Shown here: positions 1 to 11,552 of the stretch, piece by piece
Position numbering within the stretch: position 1 is the stretch's first letter
Layout: the number at the start of each line of letters is the position of its first letter
From: Blattamonas nauphoetae
Taxonomy: Eukaryota > Preaxostyla > Oxymonadida
Reading direction: 5' to 3'
Length of the DNA stretch: 64,000 nucleotides
Assembly (NCBI GenBank): GCA_033064195.1
Contig: JARBJD010000196.1
Span: 1-64,000, forward strand
Program-made: the position numbers and the translations under genes
Notes under the pieces: generated by a model
Databases searched by the model: none
Told to the model about the DNA's origin: nothing
Seen by the model: the letters and a program-made list of their open reading frames with translations, nothing else

Positions 1-1240
1 CCTCAGCCATCACACACAGCTCCTCCGTCCCTCCCCTCAGCCATGGGCCACACAGCTCCCCCTCCGTCCCTCCCTCAGCCATTCACACAGCTCCTCCGTC
101 CCTCCCTCAGCCATTCAACACAGCTCCCTCCGTCCTCCTCAGCCGCATACACACAGCCCTCCGTCCCTCCTCAGCCATTCACACAGCCCCTCCGTCCCTC
201 CCCTCAGCCATCACACAGCTCCCCTCCGTCCCTCCCTCAGCCATACACACAGCCCCCTCCGTCCCTCCTCAGCCATACACACAGCCCTCCGTCCCTCCTC
301 AGCCATTCACACAGCTCCCTCCGTCCCTCCTCAGCCATACACACAGCTCCCTCCGTCCCTCCACAGCCAGACACACAGCTCCCCCTCCGTCCCTCCTCAG
401 CCATACACACAGCTCCTCCGTCCCTCCCCCTCAGCCATTCACACACAGCTCCCCTCCGTCCCTCCTCAGCCATTCACACAGCTCCCCTCCGTCCCTCCTC
501 AGCCATACACACAGCTCCCTCCGTCCCTCCCTCAGCCATTCACAGCTCCCCTCCGTCCCTCCTCAGCCATACACACAGCTCCCTCCGTCCCTCCTCAGCC
601 ATTCACACAGCTCCTCCGTCCCTCCACAGCCAGACACACAGCTCCCTCCGTCCCTCCTCAGCCATACACACAGCTCCCTCCGTCCCTCCTCAGCCATTCA
701 CACAGCTCCCTCCGTCCCTCCTCAGCCATACACACAGCTCCCCTCCGTCCCTCCTCAGCCATTCACACAGCTCCTCCGTCCCTCCTCAGCCATACACACA
801 GCTCCCTCCGTCCCTCCTCAGCCATACACACAGCTCCCTCCGTCCCTCCTCAGCCATTCACACAGCTCCCCTCCGTCCCTCCTCAGCCATTCACAGCTCC
901 CTCCGTCCCTCCTCAGCCATACACACAGCTCCTCCGTCCCTCCTCAGCCATTCACACAGCTCCCCTCCGTCCCTCCTCAGCCATTCACAGCTCCCTCCGT
1001 CCCTCCTCAGCCATACACACAGCTCCCCTCCGTCCCTCCTCAGCCATACACACAGCTCCCCTCAGTCCCTCCTCAGCCATTCACACAGCTCCCCTCCGTC
1101 CCTCCTCAGCCACACAGCTCCCCTCAGTCCCTCCTCAGCCATTCACAGCTCCCTCCGTCCCTCCTCAGCCATACACACAGCTCCCCTCCGTCCCTCCTCA
1201 GCCATACACACAGCTCCCCTCCGCTCCTCCTCAACCACCG
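1..1240. repeat. C-rich minisatellite, about 31-33 bp unit
   Basis: About 37 tandem copies of a unit close to CTCCTCAGCCATACACACAG plus CTCCCTCCGTCC. Units differ in length by one to three bases (CTCC, CTCCC or CTCCCC before CGTCC) and alternate between ATACACACAG and ATTCACACAG. The array is cut by the left edge of the window, so its full length is unknown. The plus strand is stop-free in all phases because the unit lacks stop codons, which produces a spurious 479-codon open frame. The last copies degrade at about 1220-1260. Confidence 0.93.
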
Positions 1241-1894
1241 CGTCCTCCACTCGCGCACCTCATCCCCAACTCTCCTCCCTCGTCCTCCACTCACCTCCCT
1301 CCGATAGACCACCTTTTTCCTTCTGCGACAACCGAACTCCCCTCCTCGAGCCTCCGCCTCCCTCCACTCATTCTCTCATCAACACTTTCCATCTTGACTG
1401 TGTCATACATGCATATTGTTGTTTTCACCTCACAATTAACACTTTCTTAAGAAAACAAACTAAAGAAAAATCACTTGTTTGAGATACTACACCACCAGAA
1501 GTGAATAAAACTGAATTCATTCATCTAAGCTTCAATATCGTGCGAAGAGAGGGAGAACAGAAGAGAGATAGAAGAAGTTATATGGTGGTGAAGGAGACAT
1601 TCACCAGAACACCACATCCAGTGCAGTGAAGATGATGGTTGAAAGTACATTGTCTACCAAATGACGATCAACCCAAATTGTTTTGTAATCCACATCCAAT
1701 TTGTATACTGGAATGAATAGATCGAAAAAAACACATGTAATCAGTTCATTGAGGTGAGAAAGAGCTATTTGAACTGTAGCAGCAAATTTGAAAAAAAAGA
1801 ATGCGGAGAGGAGGATTTGAAGGGGTGATCTCGAACTTTTCTATGATGTCAAAAATATTGACCCATTTGACTCCACACACGGTCAGGAATTCGA
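1241..1894. other. Intergenic, no gene recognised
   Basis: Between the minisatellite and the first decayed coding-like sequence. Short open frames here have no recognisable domains. I see nothing I can name. Confidence 0.5.
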
Positions 1895-4800
1895 TTGGCT
1901 AGGACTCCAAAAGTACCCACACATATCATGCGTGATTCAGCATCAAAGTGGTCTGAGCTGCCATGGGAACAAACAAGATCCTCAGCAATGGAGGAAACAT
2001 GCGAAACATTGATGATTGTTCAGCAAATAGAGAGTCTTTTATGTGGAGTGGACAGGTCATCTTCGACGAATCGGAGATGTTCAAAGCTCACGTTCCGGTC
2101 ACGCTAGAACCTTCCAAATAACCAATTCCACTTCGTCGGCATGGTGTTTCACCGATGCGAACACTCTTTCCGGAAAAATAACACCCAGATCAACCAAGTT
2201 ACAAACAGATTCATTTCGCGCCCTTGAGCCGCACCTCGTGAGGAAAAATTCCCTCAATCCGACAAAGGCAGCAATATCTGGCATCAATTGTTGGCAGGGA
2301 GCTTAAAGCAAAAGGGATCCTCGTTTTAGAGAATCCCGGACTCGACTGGACATCAAGCGCTTCTAGGACACAGATCGGTCGCCTTTCGTCACGAAGAGTC
2401 TCTTACGACCAACCAGACTCAATGAGCAGTCCTCATTCGGTACAACTAAAGAACATCATTACCCTCCCAGCATTTTGACCCCGCAGATGCATCATCGTCA
2501 AAGGAGGAAGAGCACGAAGTAGCGTTGCTCCACGAAAACATTCACTGGGCGAATAGACGAATTGATACCCCTCCCTGATTTTCAGCGCTGGCTTGTTCTC
2601 GAGGACCTAAATCGCGGTCAGAATGGCTGACTCTGACAAGATCTGGAGATTTTTCCATCGTTGAAGCCGATACCAGACTCAGACTTCACATCAACGACTG
2701 ACCAACCGCTCGTCCTATTTCACAATCTGACTGCCTCACTTGAGGAGCCGACCTCAGACAACCAAATTGCATTCGCTCCAACGGGGAGACTCCTGTACCA
2801 ATCCCAATCAAATCTGGCTGAGTTAAACAAAACAGTTCCAATGGCGTCCCTCTGAGCCAGTCAAGGTCGGACAGATCTGGAAGCAGGTCGCCACGCAACT
2901 CAAGTTCCAGTTGCCGCGATTCAGACTATCGATGGAGGACAAAGATGTAGCGAGCGAAGTTGTCACCCATCTTTGACCTCTCCATCTCGAAGCTCGATCA
3001 GTGTTCCCCGTCATCGATGATGGCAGCATGGAGACGGCAGTGGCAGCTGTTCTCCACAGTGCAGTGAGAATTCTCCAGTCGTGCTTCAATGAAGTGTTAT
3101 GGCAGCGTCTGAACATGGAGGGAAAAGCAATTCATCCATCTTCATCACGAAAGATCTCCCAATCTGACAGGGAACGAAGTAACCAAATAAATACATTGCG
3201 TAACCATCAACAACAAATCAGTCGTCGTTTCGATTCAGAAAGATGACAAGGTGTTTGCCAAGGACTTTCTGATTTCGACAGAGTCATTCAACTGAACTCT
3301 TATTCAATAAGAGGTACTTCTGAGGGGTTCATGTGAAGGACGTCTGCTCATCTGCGTTCAACGGTTCACAGCAGTGAGACTCCTTTCTGACCCAAAGGGG
3401 CTTCTCTGCTCCAAAGAGAACTCCAACTCGCCGCACCGGTAATTACTCGGATCTAAAAGAACTCTCGTTCCGTCACAAACCATTTCTGTTCAAGCCCGAC
3501 GAACTATCAATCGCCCTCACCCTCTCGCCCATATCATCTCACCGCTCTCATCTGTGGAACCTTGTACATGTCAGGACAAATATCTCCGTGGCATTATCAT
3601 GGTCGTTTGAGAGAGTAGTGAACGATATCCTTGTCAAAGACTGCGGTTAGTCGCAGTGACAATAGGCGAACTGTCATCATATTGTTTGGCACTGAACACA
3701 TCGGGGGTATCAAGCAGACTCATGAAGCATTCGACTTGATCATGTATGGACAGTAATTATCCGAGACATGATCGTTCGCTCACCGTCTTGCTCAGCTTCA
3801 TTCGAGGGAAGAAATGGTGTCTAGTATTATGACTGAGTCCACTTTGACGATCGCAGTGGACAGACCAAGCTTGTCCAATCACCACGACGCATCATTCAAC
3901 AACAAAGTCTATTCGACTAAACTTGGGGAAGACGTACTCGTCCACAAAGATCATTACGCCTTCGAAGAACACACGCGTGATCTCGGTTCGAATAACTGGA
4001 CGGTCAGATGATAGAAGAAGAATTTCTCGTCCACCACGACGAACTAGCAGCGAATTCGCCCGTCACCTTTGCGAAGGCACAGTGTCTCACCTGTTGTCAA
4101 TAAATGCTGACTCTACCAATTCGATGGAAACGGGTGAACTGTGAAAATCACAATGGTTGGCGACTTGTCACTATTCGAAGCCGTTCCACTGCAGCTGAAA
4201 TTCGGGAAGAAGGACTCGACCACAAGTACTCCCCATACAATCAACGGACAGGGAAAGAACCTCCATTGAAGGGGAGATGTATTCATCACCTCTAAGGTTA
4301 TCGGAAGAAGACAAACAGCGATCTGTTTCGTTCAAATGACGAACACAAACTTCACCAATCTCACAGTCAACGGACGACGATCTTGGGCATCCAAACGAGC
4401 GGCCGCGTCAGTTTTTTTCCTGAATTCACTCACTGAAGTCGCGACAGATTGGGAACAAGGAAACGACATCACTCTGAAGGGACAGTCCTGAAAACAACGG
4501 ATCCAACCATCGACTTAGCAACCGAACCTGGAAACAACGAGAAAGGGCTTGCATGGTCACATCTATCGGATTACCTGCAATATATCGCACCTCATGCAAT
4601 GAGTACTGAACGACTCTCTCGCTCCAACAGCTGCTGACTCGAGACTCGAGTCCGAATGGGACCAAGCCTCCAAACGCTTTCACCCACACTCATCGAGTAC
4701 ACACCGAGAAATATGTTGGATAAACATCAACCTGCGATGAATCGTCTCTTCTCGATGCTTCACGGCGACAGTACACCGACCAGAATGAGTCTGATCAGAA

Positions 4801-4945
4801 GGCTACAGATGTCAGAACTGCGATACCGCCATACATTTCTCGTCAACCACGTAATCAAGACTACTCTGCGGCCTGTGGCAGCCCTTTCGAAGGAGTCACG
4901 GTCTCTCTGACGAGCATGGTCCAAAGAGTGAAACCCAAGATAATG
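1895..4945 (+). pseudogene. Probable decayed ectodomain of a beta-helix receptor
   Basis: About 3 kb with coding-like texture on the plus strand (Ser/Thr/Asn-rich short frames) but no frame open beyond about 90 codons. It lies directly upstream of a membrane-proximal and kinase-like segment on the same strand, where an intact family member would have its extracellular beta-helix. I read it as the frame-broken extracellular part of the same gene. This rests on position and texture, since no single motif is diagnostic; it could also be unrelated intergenic sequence. Confidence 0.35.
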
Positions 4946-5052
4946 GATGCTTTTTCTTTTCAGCTCATCTATCACTTATTTTCTTTCTGTTCCTTTCAAG
5001 TCTCAATATCAGAGGGACCGAGGTTTGAACAGCACCTACTGGAAGGGCGGTG

Positions 5053-5396
5053 CTTGTAACAAACCGAGGTTCCTCTTGATGACCTGCTACCACAAGCCGC
5101 GAGGGGCAGGGGGCCAGTTTACCAGTTCCCTTTGGAACTCTCTTTACAAAGACTTGCAACAGTTTTTTGCTCTCCGTTGGGGATTTTCTGTTGCAAGCAT
5201 ATAATAGTTTTTGTTTCCTCTTTCGTCGCATCGCGACTGACCCTTTCTTCATGGGTTCGCCCTGATGATTGGAAAATGTAAGGTGACCAGAATCTTCTAA
5301 GTTTTGAAGTGTTCTTGTTCTCATTGGTCCTATTTGGACCGAATCCCTTACTTCGGACCACTTCTCAATATCAGAGGAACCTCGGTTTGTTACAAG
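5053..5396. repeat. 344-bp segment bounded by perfect 24-bp inverted repeats
   Basis: The 24 bases at 5053-5076 (beginning CTTGTAACAAACCGAGGTTC) are the exact reverse complement of 5373-5396. A related partial copy (TCTCAATATCAGAGG) lies at about 5002 and again at 5364. No clear target-site duplication flanks the pair, so a MITE is possible but unproven. It sits where the transmembrane-encoding part of the receptor pseudogene should be. Confidence 0.6.
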
Positions 5397-6315
5397 ATCT
5401 TCGTTGTGGTTCTTTGTTGTCGAAAGAAGACGAAAGGGAAGAAAGAACAGAAAGAGATGAAAACAGAGCCTGATGAAATGGAGGACGAGAAATACGAAGT
5501 TGAAGACACACTTGGAGAATCGTCAGTTGGAGCAATTCGAAACAACACTGACGAACGTGTCTCCTCACAACATTTCGATTGATGGATCGGACCGAGTGTT
5601 TCTGAAGATGAAAGAACCTGAACTAAGCCAACCTCAAGCTGGAATTCCTGTTGTTCTTCCTTCTCACGAACAACAGATCGAGAGACCTGAAAGATGTCTG
5701 GCCACCGAACAAGGCAAGTTGGGAATCGGAGAGAGTGGGGCTGGGAACCAATCACTTCTTTCGTCTGACGCGACTGTTGATCGAGCACGCTCGTCGAACA
5801 TGGCTTCGATTCTTCCTCAGAACGATTCATTTTTTCGTGGCCTCGAAGGAATGAATGGAGTGAGTGGAATGCGTGGTGTGAATGGAATGACAACAGAAAA
5901 TGGAGTTCGAAGAGACGGAGGATCTGGAATCACATTGGAAGGATCCTCGCTGCTGAAGGAGAAGTCGAACGAAGATGTGCGCTGGGCGTCACCAGAAACG
6001 ACAGACACGCTGGCAGTTGTGGATAAAGAGAAGGCTGCAGTGTTCAGTCTTGGGATTCTGCTATGGGAGATGGAGACGGAGGCTGTGCCGTTTGGGGAGC
6101 TGGATGGAATGAACGCGCATCGGCAACTGGGAACAGGCGCTGAACTTGATCTGACGAAAGTGTCATCGTCGCAAGCTGAAGTGATCCGACAGTGTATGCG
6201 TCTGAATCCAGTTGAGCGTCCTTCGCTTTCGACAGTGGCATCGCTTTTGGGGATCTCGCTTTTGGACTCGACGAAAGAAGAGACAGATCAGACAGTTGCT
6301 CACATCACAAATTGA
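5380..6315 (+). pseudogene. Broken C-terminal half of a receptor-like kinase
   Basis: The first part reads a hydrophobic stretch (IFVVVLCC) followed by a basic and acidic juxtamembrane segment (RKKTKGKKEQKEMK...). A short duplication in CGATTGATGG at 5577-5584 then shifts the frame, and the rest continues to a stop at 6315 in another frame. That second part holds a kinase C-lobe: an APE-like WASPE, an AVFSLGILLWEME helix, a PFGELDG loop and a terminal arginine segment (NPVERPSL). No glycine loop, catalytic lysine or HRD is present before it. By comparison with recalled oxymonad receptors this family is a membrane-anchored pseudokinase. The frameshift and missing ectodomain make this copy a pseudogene. 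Confidence 0.7.
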
Positions 6316-7334
6316 GCAAGTCACATCACACACTCAATCATACCGAAATGCTCTCCATCTCAATCTCTCACACAAATCAAACTCACACACATTCACCAAA
6401 CGCAACCTTCCTGGCGTCGAGACACCTCATTCTTCTTGACCAGAAGCTCCTGTCATCTCTCTTCCTTCATCATCACCTGACCTCAGATGATCCTTGGTTC
6501 GCCGATTATCATCTATTCTATCATTCACGTCACTTCTTTTGTTTTCACTCCGATTCGGCATTTGTCAGTTCTCGTGAGCATCGTTGTTGTTCGTTGAATG
6601 ACAAGATTGCTCGTCACTTCACTCACTCTGACACCTCTCTTCAGTCTCGTTGCTGTCGAACAACACTCCAACATCCGCAACCACCCACACTCAGACATTC
6701 ACACCACATTGGCTGACATCGCTTGTCGTGTCCGTTTTGCTCGACCTCTCATCTGATCTGGTCGTTTCACGTTGCACCTCACTCAATTTTGGGATTTCGT
6801 TCAGATTCCAACTTCCTCTTCGTTTCTCCTAGTTTCGTCTCGACTTTCTTGCTTCCCTTTGATTCTCTGGAGACGGTGAGATGTCCATCGCCCTTCTTAA
6901 TTCTCCTCACTTCGCATGTCTGCATTCTGGTTTTCACTTCGCTCATCATTTGGACGGTTCTTCCATCGTTTTTCTGTCAGTTCGCTTTGAGAAACAGAAT
7001 GAAGAATGGAAACAGAAAGAACAGATACAGTTGTTTTCTTGATCAGACAAATGTGAATTATGGTTTGATCGGTGGATTCCACACGTGATACCATTTCTTT
7101 TCAGCGTTATTTGTTGGAAAATGGACAATTGTACAGGATAACGTCTCGACAACAATTCATGATCCACTCACCAGATTCTCTGTGCTTCTGCCGTCCAAAA
7201 GAACGAGATCTTGAAATCTCAACACACTTGAAACTCATGTGAATGACAATTGTAATGAGATGGTGAAAAGGGAAAGAGCCGCAAGGCTAACAGATTGGGA
7301 TTGAGATTTCTTTCAGCTGACTGTGGTTTCTTCT
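6316..7334. other. Intergenic, no gene recognised
   Basis: T-rich on the plus strand with many CTCATTC/CACTC runs. Short open frames on both strands have no domain signal. It is the 3' side of both neighbours (a plus pseudogene ending at 6315 and a minus gene ending at 7335), so it should hold two convergent 3' ends. Confidence 0.5.
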
Positions 7335-8154
7335 TCACCACCTTGTCGCATTCGTTCCCAGCAATCCAAGTATATCCACACTTTTGACAATCAGAGCGAT
7401 TCCGTAACGGACAGTCCTGTTGCTCTTCAACACCATTTCGAATGAGTCTTCAAATCCTTCCGAAATCAGAGCTTGGAACATCCGTTTCCCAGATTGTGCT
7501 GCTTCTGGGCTTTGTTTCTTCAATTCATGGGTCGATTCGTTGATTTCGAAGAGAAGATGATGAGATGATAAACTGTCTTCAGCAAATGTGAGAAAAACTT
7601 GACTGGTGATCACAATTGGAGAATTGAGTGCAAATTCCAATGTTGAACGATGAAACGGGACGATGTGAAGGAGTCGACCCAAAAGTGTCCCAAATGCTGT
7701 TACCAAATCTCCGGTACAAAACAGTGAAAACTGTTGATGGAGAAAAGAGAGATATTGAGAGGAAGGTTGGATCGCTCGCTGAAGGACGAGTTCGCGATGA
7801 CTATTTTGAGCTGCTGGCTCTATGATTCCCAGTGTTCTCACTGTGGATGATTCTGCGAGGCGGATCGATGATATGAGAATCAAATTCAGCAAATTGAAAA
7901 TAATTTCATTTCCAGAAATGGGAAGGGTCAGCGGATGAAGAATTGTGAATAATTGGGAGATGAAATCAGTCTGAACTAGATCTATTTTGTGATCTGGACT
8001 TGAAGACATTCACGAATCACGTAGGAGCCACAGAGAGGCTACCACAAGTTTTGGGTGTGGAGATGACAACAGAATGCAGATAGTGCAAATGAATCCAGAC
8101 GATGATCGGTTTGTGGATGGAACAAGTTCGGAGATGATTCTGTTGGCATCGAGT

Positions 8155-9250
8155 TGTGCGGATCCGCAACGACTACGCACTTTCGCAAATCATCTCCAAA
8201 ATTATCTCATCACTCAACGATGATGAGAAGATCAATAATCACTCGTTTGTTTTTCCATTTCATTCCTCCTTGTTGGCAATTGTCTCGCCCATTTCCGAAA
8301 CTGATATTGACCGTGTCTTCTTTTGAGAAAGAATACACTACATCTTGCCACAATTCGACTGCAGGTATTCCAAATGTGTCACCTTTCTTTCACAATGTTT
8401 CAAAAATCTGCCTTTCTCATTCCATTTAGCATGTGAAAAAGTTGATGTCCTGTATCTGTCCTGATATCCAACATTTGAAGTAGTGTTCCTACGATTCCCC
8501 GTACTTTCATGTTTCTTGTTATCTTTCATACTTTCTATGACGAAATTCATTCCTCAAACAGTCCATCCAAAAACTTGAAGTTTCATCATTCCAATCCATA
8601 TGTTGAACATGTATATTCCTATCATGGCATAATTTTCTTTCATTAACAGAAATTAGATCCTTGAAGAAGGGCTTCAGAGTCTATCTGAAGAGAAACACCC
8701 TCTTGTCAACAGTTCACATCGATCTACAGCGAAGCGACATACACTGAATCTGCACGTCTTAATCGTGTATCATTCTTTGTATTCATCGTTTCCAGTCACA
8801 AAAATCGTATCTCACCATTCCATCACACAGTTGTCACAATCGGACCGCTGAAGTTGACATTAGACATCGCCATATAGAAATCAGGACTAATTCTGTCAAA
8901 CTACCGAAGTACTTTTGATTAAGGTGATTGAGAATGTCGCACAGTGTGAAACGACGTTCTTTTCTGTGAAGATTGGATCATGTCAGATGTCTCGATCCTT
9001 CACTATGATCAGGAACTCGAGTCACAAGGTCAACAAATCTTCTTTTTTATGATATTTTTTCATCTGACAACATTCAAATTTCCTTATCAAGGATGAAACT
9101 TCAACTCAAAGAAAAAAACAGCCTTCTTCCACCCTTAAACTCTAAAAATGACAAAACAAGATGTGATTATTGATCCCACAGACACATTAGTTTTTTTCTC
9201 GAATTTTTATCACGAAATTCGAAAGTGCGCATTCGTTGCGGATCCGCACA
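8155..9250. mobile_element. MITE-like element A with palindromic termini
   Basis: Its left end, TGTGCGGATCCGCAACGA followed by GCACTTTCG, reappears inverted at about 9220-9250. A further shared stretch (GATCAATAATCAC) lies just inside each end. The core TGCGGATCCGCA is itself a palindrome. The interior is AT-rich with no transposase. It is the outermost of three consecutive inserts in the helical gene. A target duplication could not be fixed. Confidence 0.65.
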
Positions 9251-9253
9251 GTT

Positions 9254-10113
9254 GGGCGATTCTGAATGAAAGGACGCGTGCGTTACAACTCCGTCAACAT
9301 TTGAAAGATCGTTGAGAAAGCTATTCATCTCCCAGGAACAATCAAAATCTCCATCTTGAAGGTTTATATTATCTCTTTTTTTCATTTTCACTCACTTTTC
9401 TACAAATTCAAAGATCAGGTGACTCATTCTCCATCAAACAACTTTAATCGGTCAGATCGATGATTGAACCGACCTTATACCGTGTATTGCATGCGATTCT
9501 TTTGGTTTGTGTCATTTATTTCGTTCACATTGACAGACACTCAGCACTTTTTTCAGGTGAGACGGATCGTGTCTAACAGGCAGAAAACAATCTGGCCTGT
9601 TCACCTATCTGATGCTTTCTCCTGTTTTCACTCGATCATGTATCTTTTGTCATGAATTTCTCATCTTATAGATCACAAACTGACACGGACTTGTTGATCG
9701 TCCTCCTTGTCCTCTAATTCAGATCAATCTCAATTTCCCTTCACTTTATATCTCAAACCACCTTAATTGGATATGTCTCTCCAATTCTTAAGTCTAAATT
9801 CATCAATCTTGTCGAATCTTCCGATCCGCACTTTTCACGTCTTTTTCTTCAATAGATGTATTTGTATTGGTTCTCTCACACAGAATAGGGTTTTTACGTT
9901 GTTTTACATCATTTCTCCATTTTTCAACTTGTTCTGTGATAAAAAGTGTGCAAAAGTGTCCGGATCAAAAAATGGCTTTATCGAACGCGATCCTACTTGA
10001 AATCCAGTAATTCACTCTTTTTCTGTCGACTAAACAGATGAACGGTAATTGTGCAAAAAATGATTTTTTGGGACGCACCATAGTGTTTTGCGACCTTTCA
10101 AAGAGAATCGCCC
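9254..10113. mobile_element. MITE-like element C, 860 bp
   Basis: Begins GGGCGATTCTGAATGAAAGG and ends with the inverted form CCTTTCAAAGAGAATCGCCC. The four bases AGTT precede it (9250-9253) and follow it (10114-10117), consistent with a 4-bp target duplication. It matches element B (10118-10978) in length, in terminal sequence and in an internal GACGCACCATAGT motif near the right end. No coding capacity was found. Confidence 0.7.
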
Positions 10114-10117
10114 AGTT

Positions 10118-10978
10118 GGGTGATTCTAAATGAATTGTTACCCGCGTATTTTCTTCTGCCAGACGTGCAGAACCTCTCTGCAATTTTCAGAGCGCTCATA
10201 TTCTCCTCCCCTCGACATGATGAAGGTGTTTTTTTGTCCTTCTGACTCTTCATACATTCTTTTGCTTCTGATTTCTGCATTCAGTCGACATTTTTCACCC
10301 AGACTTGTCTATACCTCCAAACCTGTTCAAGTATCTCGTTTTAACACAAACTTTGAAGCGGAAAACCATCGCTTGAACAGTATATATATTCTCATCTTCG
10401 CTTTCCAAGTCTTTGTTTCCATCATCTTCGATCCAACAACGAAACTTGACATCTCATTGATTGATTGCAATTTTGAGCTTTTCCAACTCTTTTCCTTCAA
10501 CTTTCTCATTCAGATCTGGTGATCCCGTTCTTCCCCTCAAACAGTTGACTTGTGAATTCTGATCTTCCTCCCTCTTCTTTTGTAACCCTCAAAAAAGATA
10601 TCCATTCACAAATTCGCCTCAAACATACCATATGGACATATTTGGATTACTTTATGAAGATATTGCCTCTCTGATGCGAGGAAGTCAACCCAGTATTTTT
10701 CAAGACTTTTTGAATGATTCGTGCTTTCGATTCGCTTTTTTCTCACATTTCCGTAATTTTATATCGTTTTACACCATCGGTTGATTTTCTGGCACGTTTT
10801 GGGGAAATAAATGTGAAAAAAAGCCCCAATCAGAATTGGGCTCTCTCGAACGCGATCAAAACAAAATCTCCAAAATTTTACACTTTTCTGTCCTGAAAAC
10901 TCCTGACAGCTAATTCTACAAAAATTATTTTTTTGAGACGCACCATAGTCTTTTGTAACATTTCATTTAGAATCACCC
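10118..10978. mobile_element. MITE-like element B, 861 bp, sister of C
   Basis: Begins GGGTGATTCTAAATGAATTG and ends CATTTAGAATCACCC, an inverted repeat. It shares CTTT/CTCTCGAACGCGATC and GACGCACCATAGT motifs with element C in the same order, so the two are copies of one family sitting head to tail. Flanked by AGTT on the left and TGTT on the right. No transposase is encoded. Confidence 0.7.
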
Positions 10979-11552
10979 TGTTCTTTCAAGCGAGGTTGGA
11001 GGAGAGATCGTAGAAAAGTGGCGGCTGTATCTTGGAGAGCATCATCAAACTCACAATTTCCTCGAATAAGGGAGACAAGAGAACAATAAATAGCGGATTT
11101 GTCTTCGAATGATAGTTCTACGTACGGGACGAATTGCAGGAATGCTGACGACTCCATTCCAATTGGTAATTCAGAATCAGATGGATGCATTGATTTCGTT
11201 GTGCTTCCAGATGGTAAATCAACAGTTTCTTCTTCAATTGACATGACGTTCAGATCATCCCATTTATCCTCCATGAGAACCGGTTCGAAAAGTTTGGAAA
11301 GATAGCGAGATTTTGATCATTTAAATAGCATGCAATCATTGAACATAATTCATTCAATCTTCAAAATCGTGGATGGCTGTGGAACCATCACAACAACACA
11401 AATCCGAACCGATCATTTTGATGAGATGTGAAAAAGTGAAGGAAAACAGAACTCAGATGATCAATTTTCCTGATCTACCACTTCTGAGCTTTGTGTTTTC
11501 CCTTCCTTCAGCATGAGATGGATTCGAGAGAAAGAGAGAAAGTGGAGGAAGA

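Larger units (their letters stand above)
7335..11274 (-). pseudogene. Alpha-helical repeat protein gene split by three insertions
   Basis: The N-terminal part (11274 down to 10979) starts MEDKWDDLNVMS and includes SAFLQFVPYVELSFEDKSA. The C-terminal part (8154 down to 7335) includes LDANRIISELVPSTNRSSSG and ends ILGLLGTNATRW. Joining base 10979 to base 8154 gives one frame reading RLKEQ-LDANRII, so the 2.8 kb between them is inserted. The protein is mostly amphipathic helices with no catalytic motif and resembles the intact gene at 56131-57213. I recall large families of such proteins in Blattamonas; their function is unknown. An in-frame TGA at 8012-8010 also interrupts the C-terminal half. 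With the insertions the gene is very likely non-functional. Confidence 0.75.

Noticed and set aside
1-1240. CRISPR array
   Set aside because: Units are contiguous with no unique spacers, and the genome is eukaryotic.
43-1482. 479-codon open frame rich in Pro, Ser and His
   Set aside because: It follows a tandem DNA repeat whose units change length and phase and which lacks stop codons; the repeat explains the open frame.
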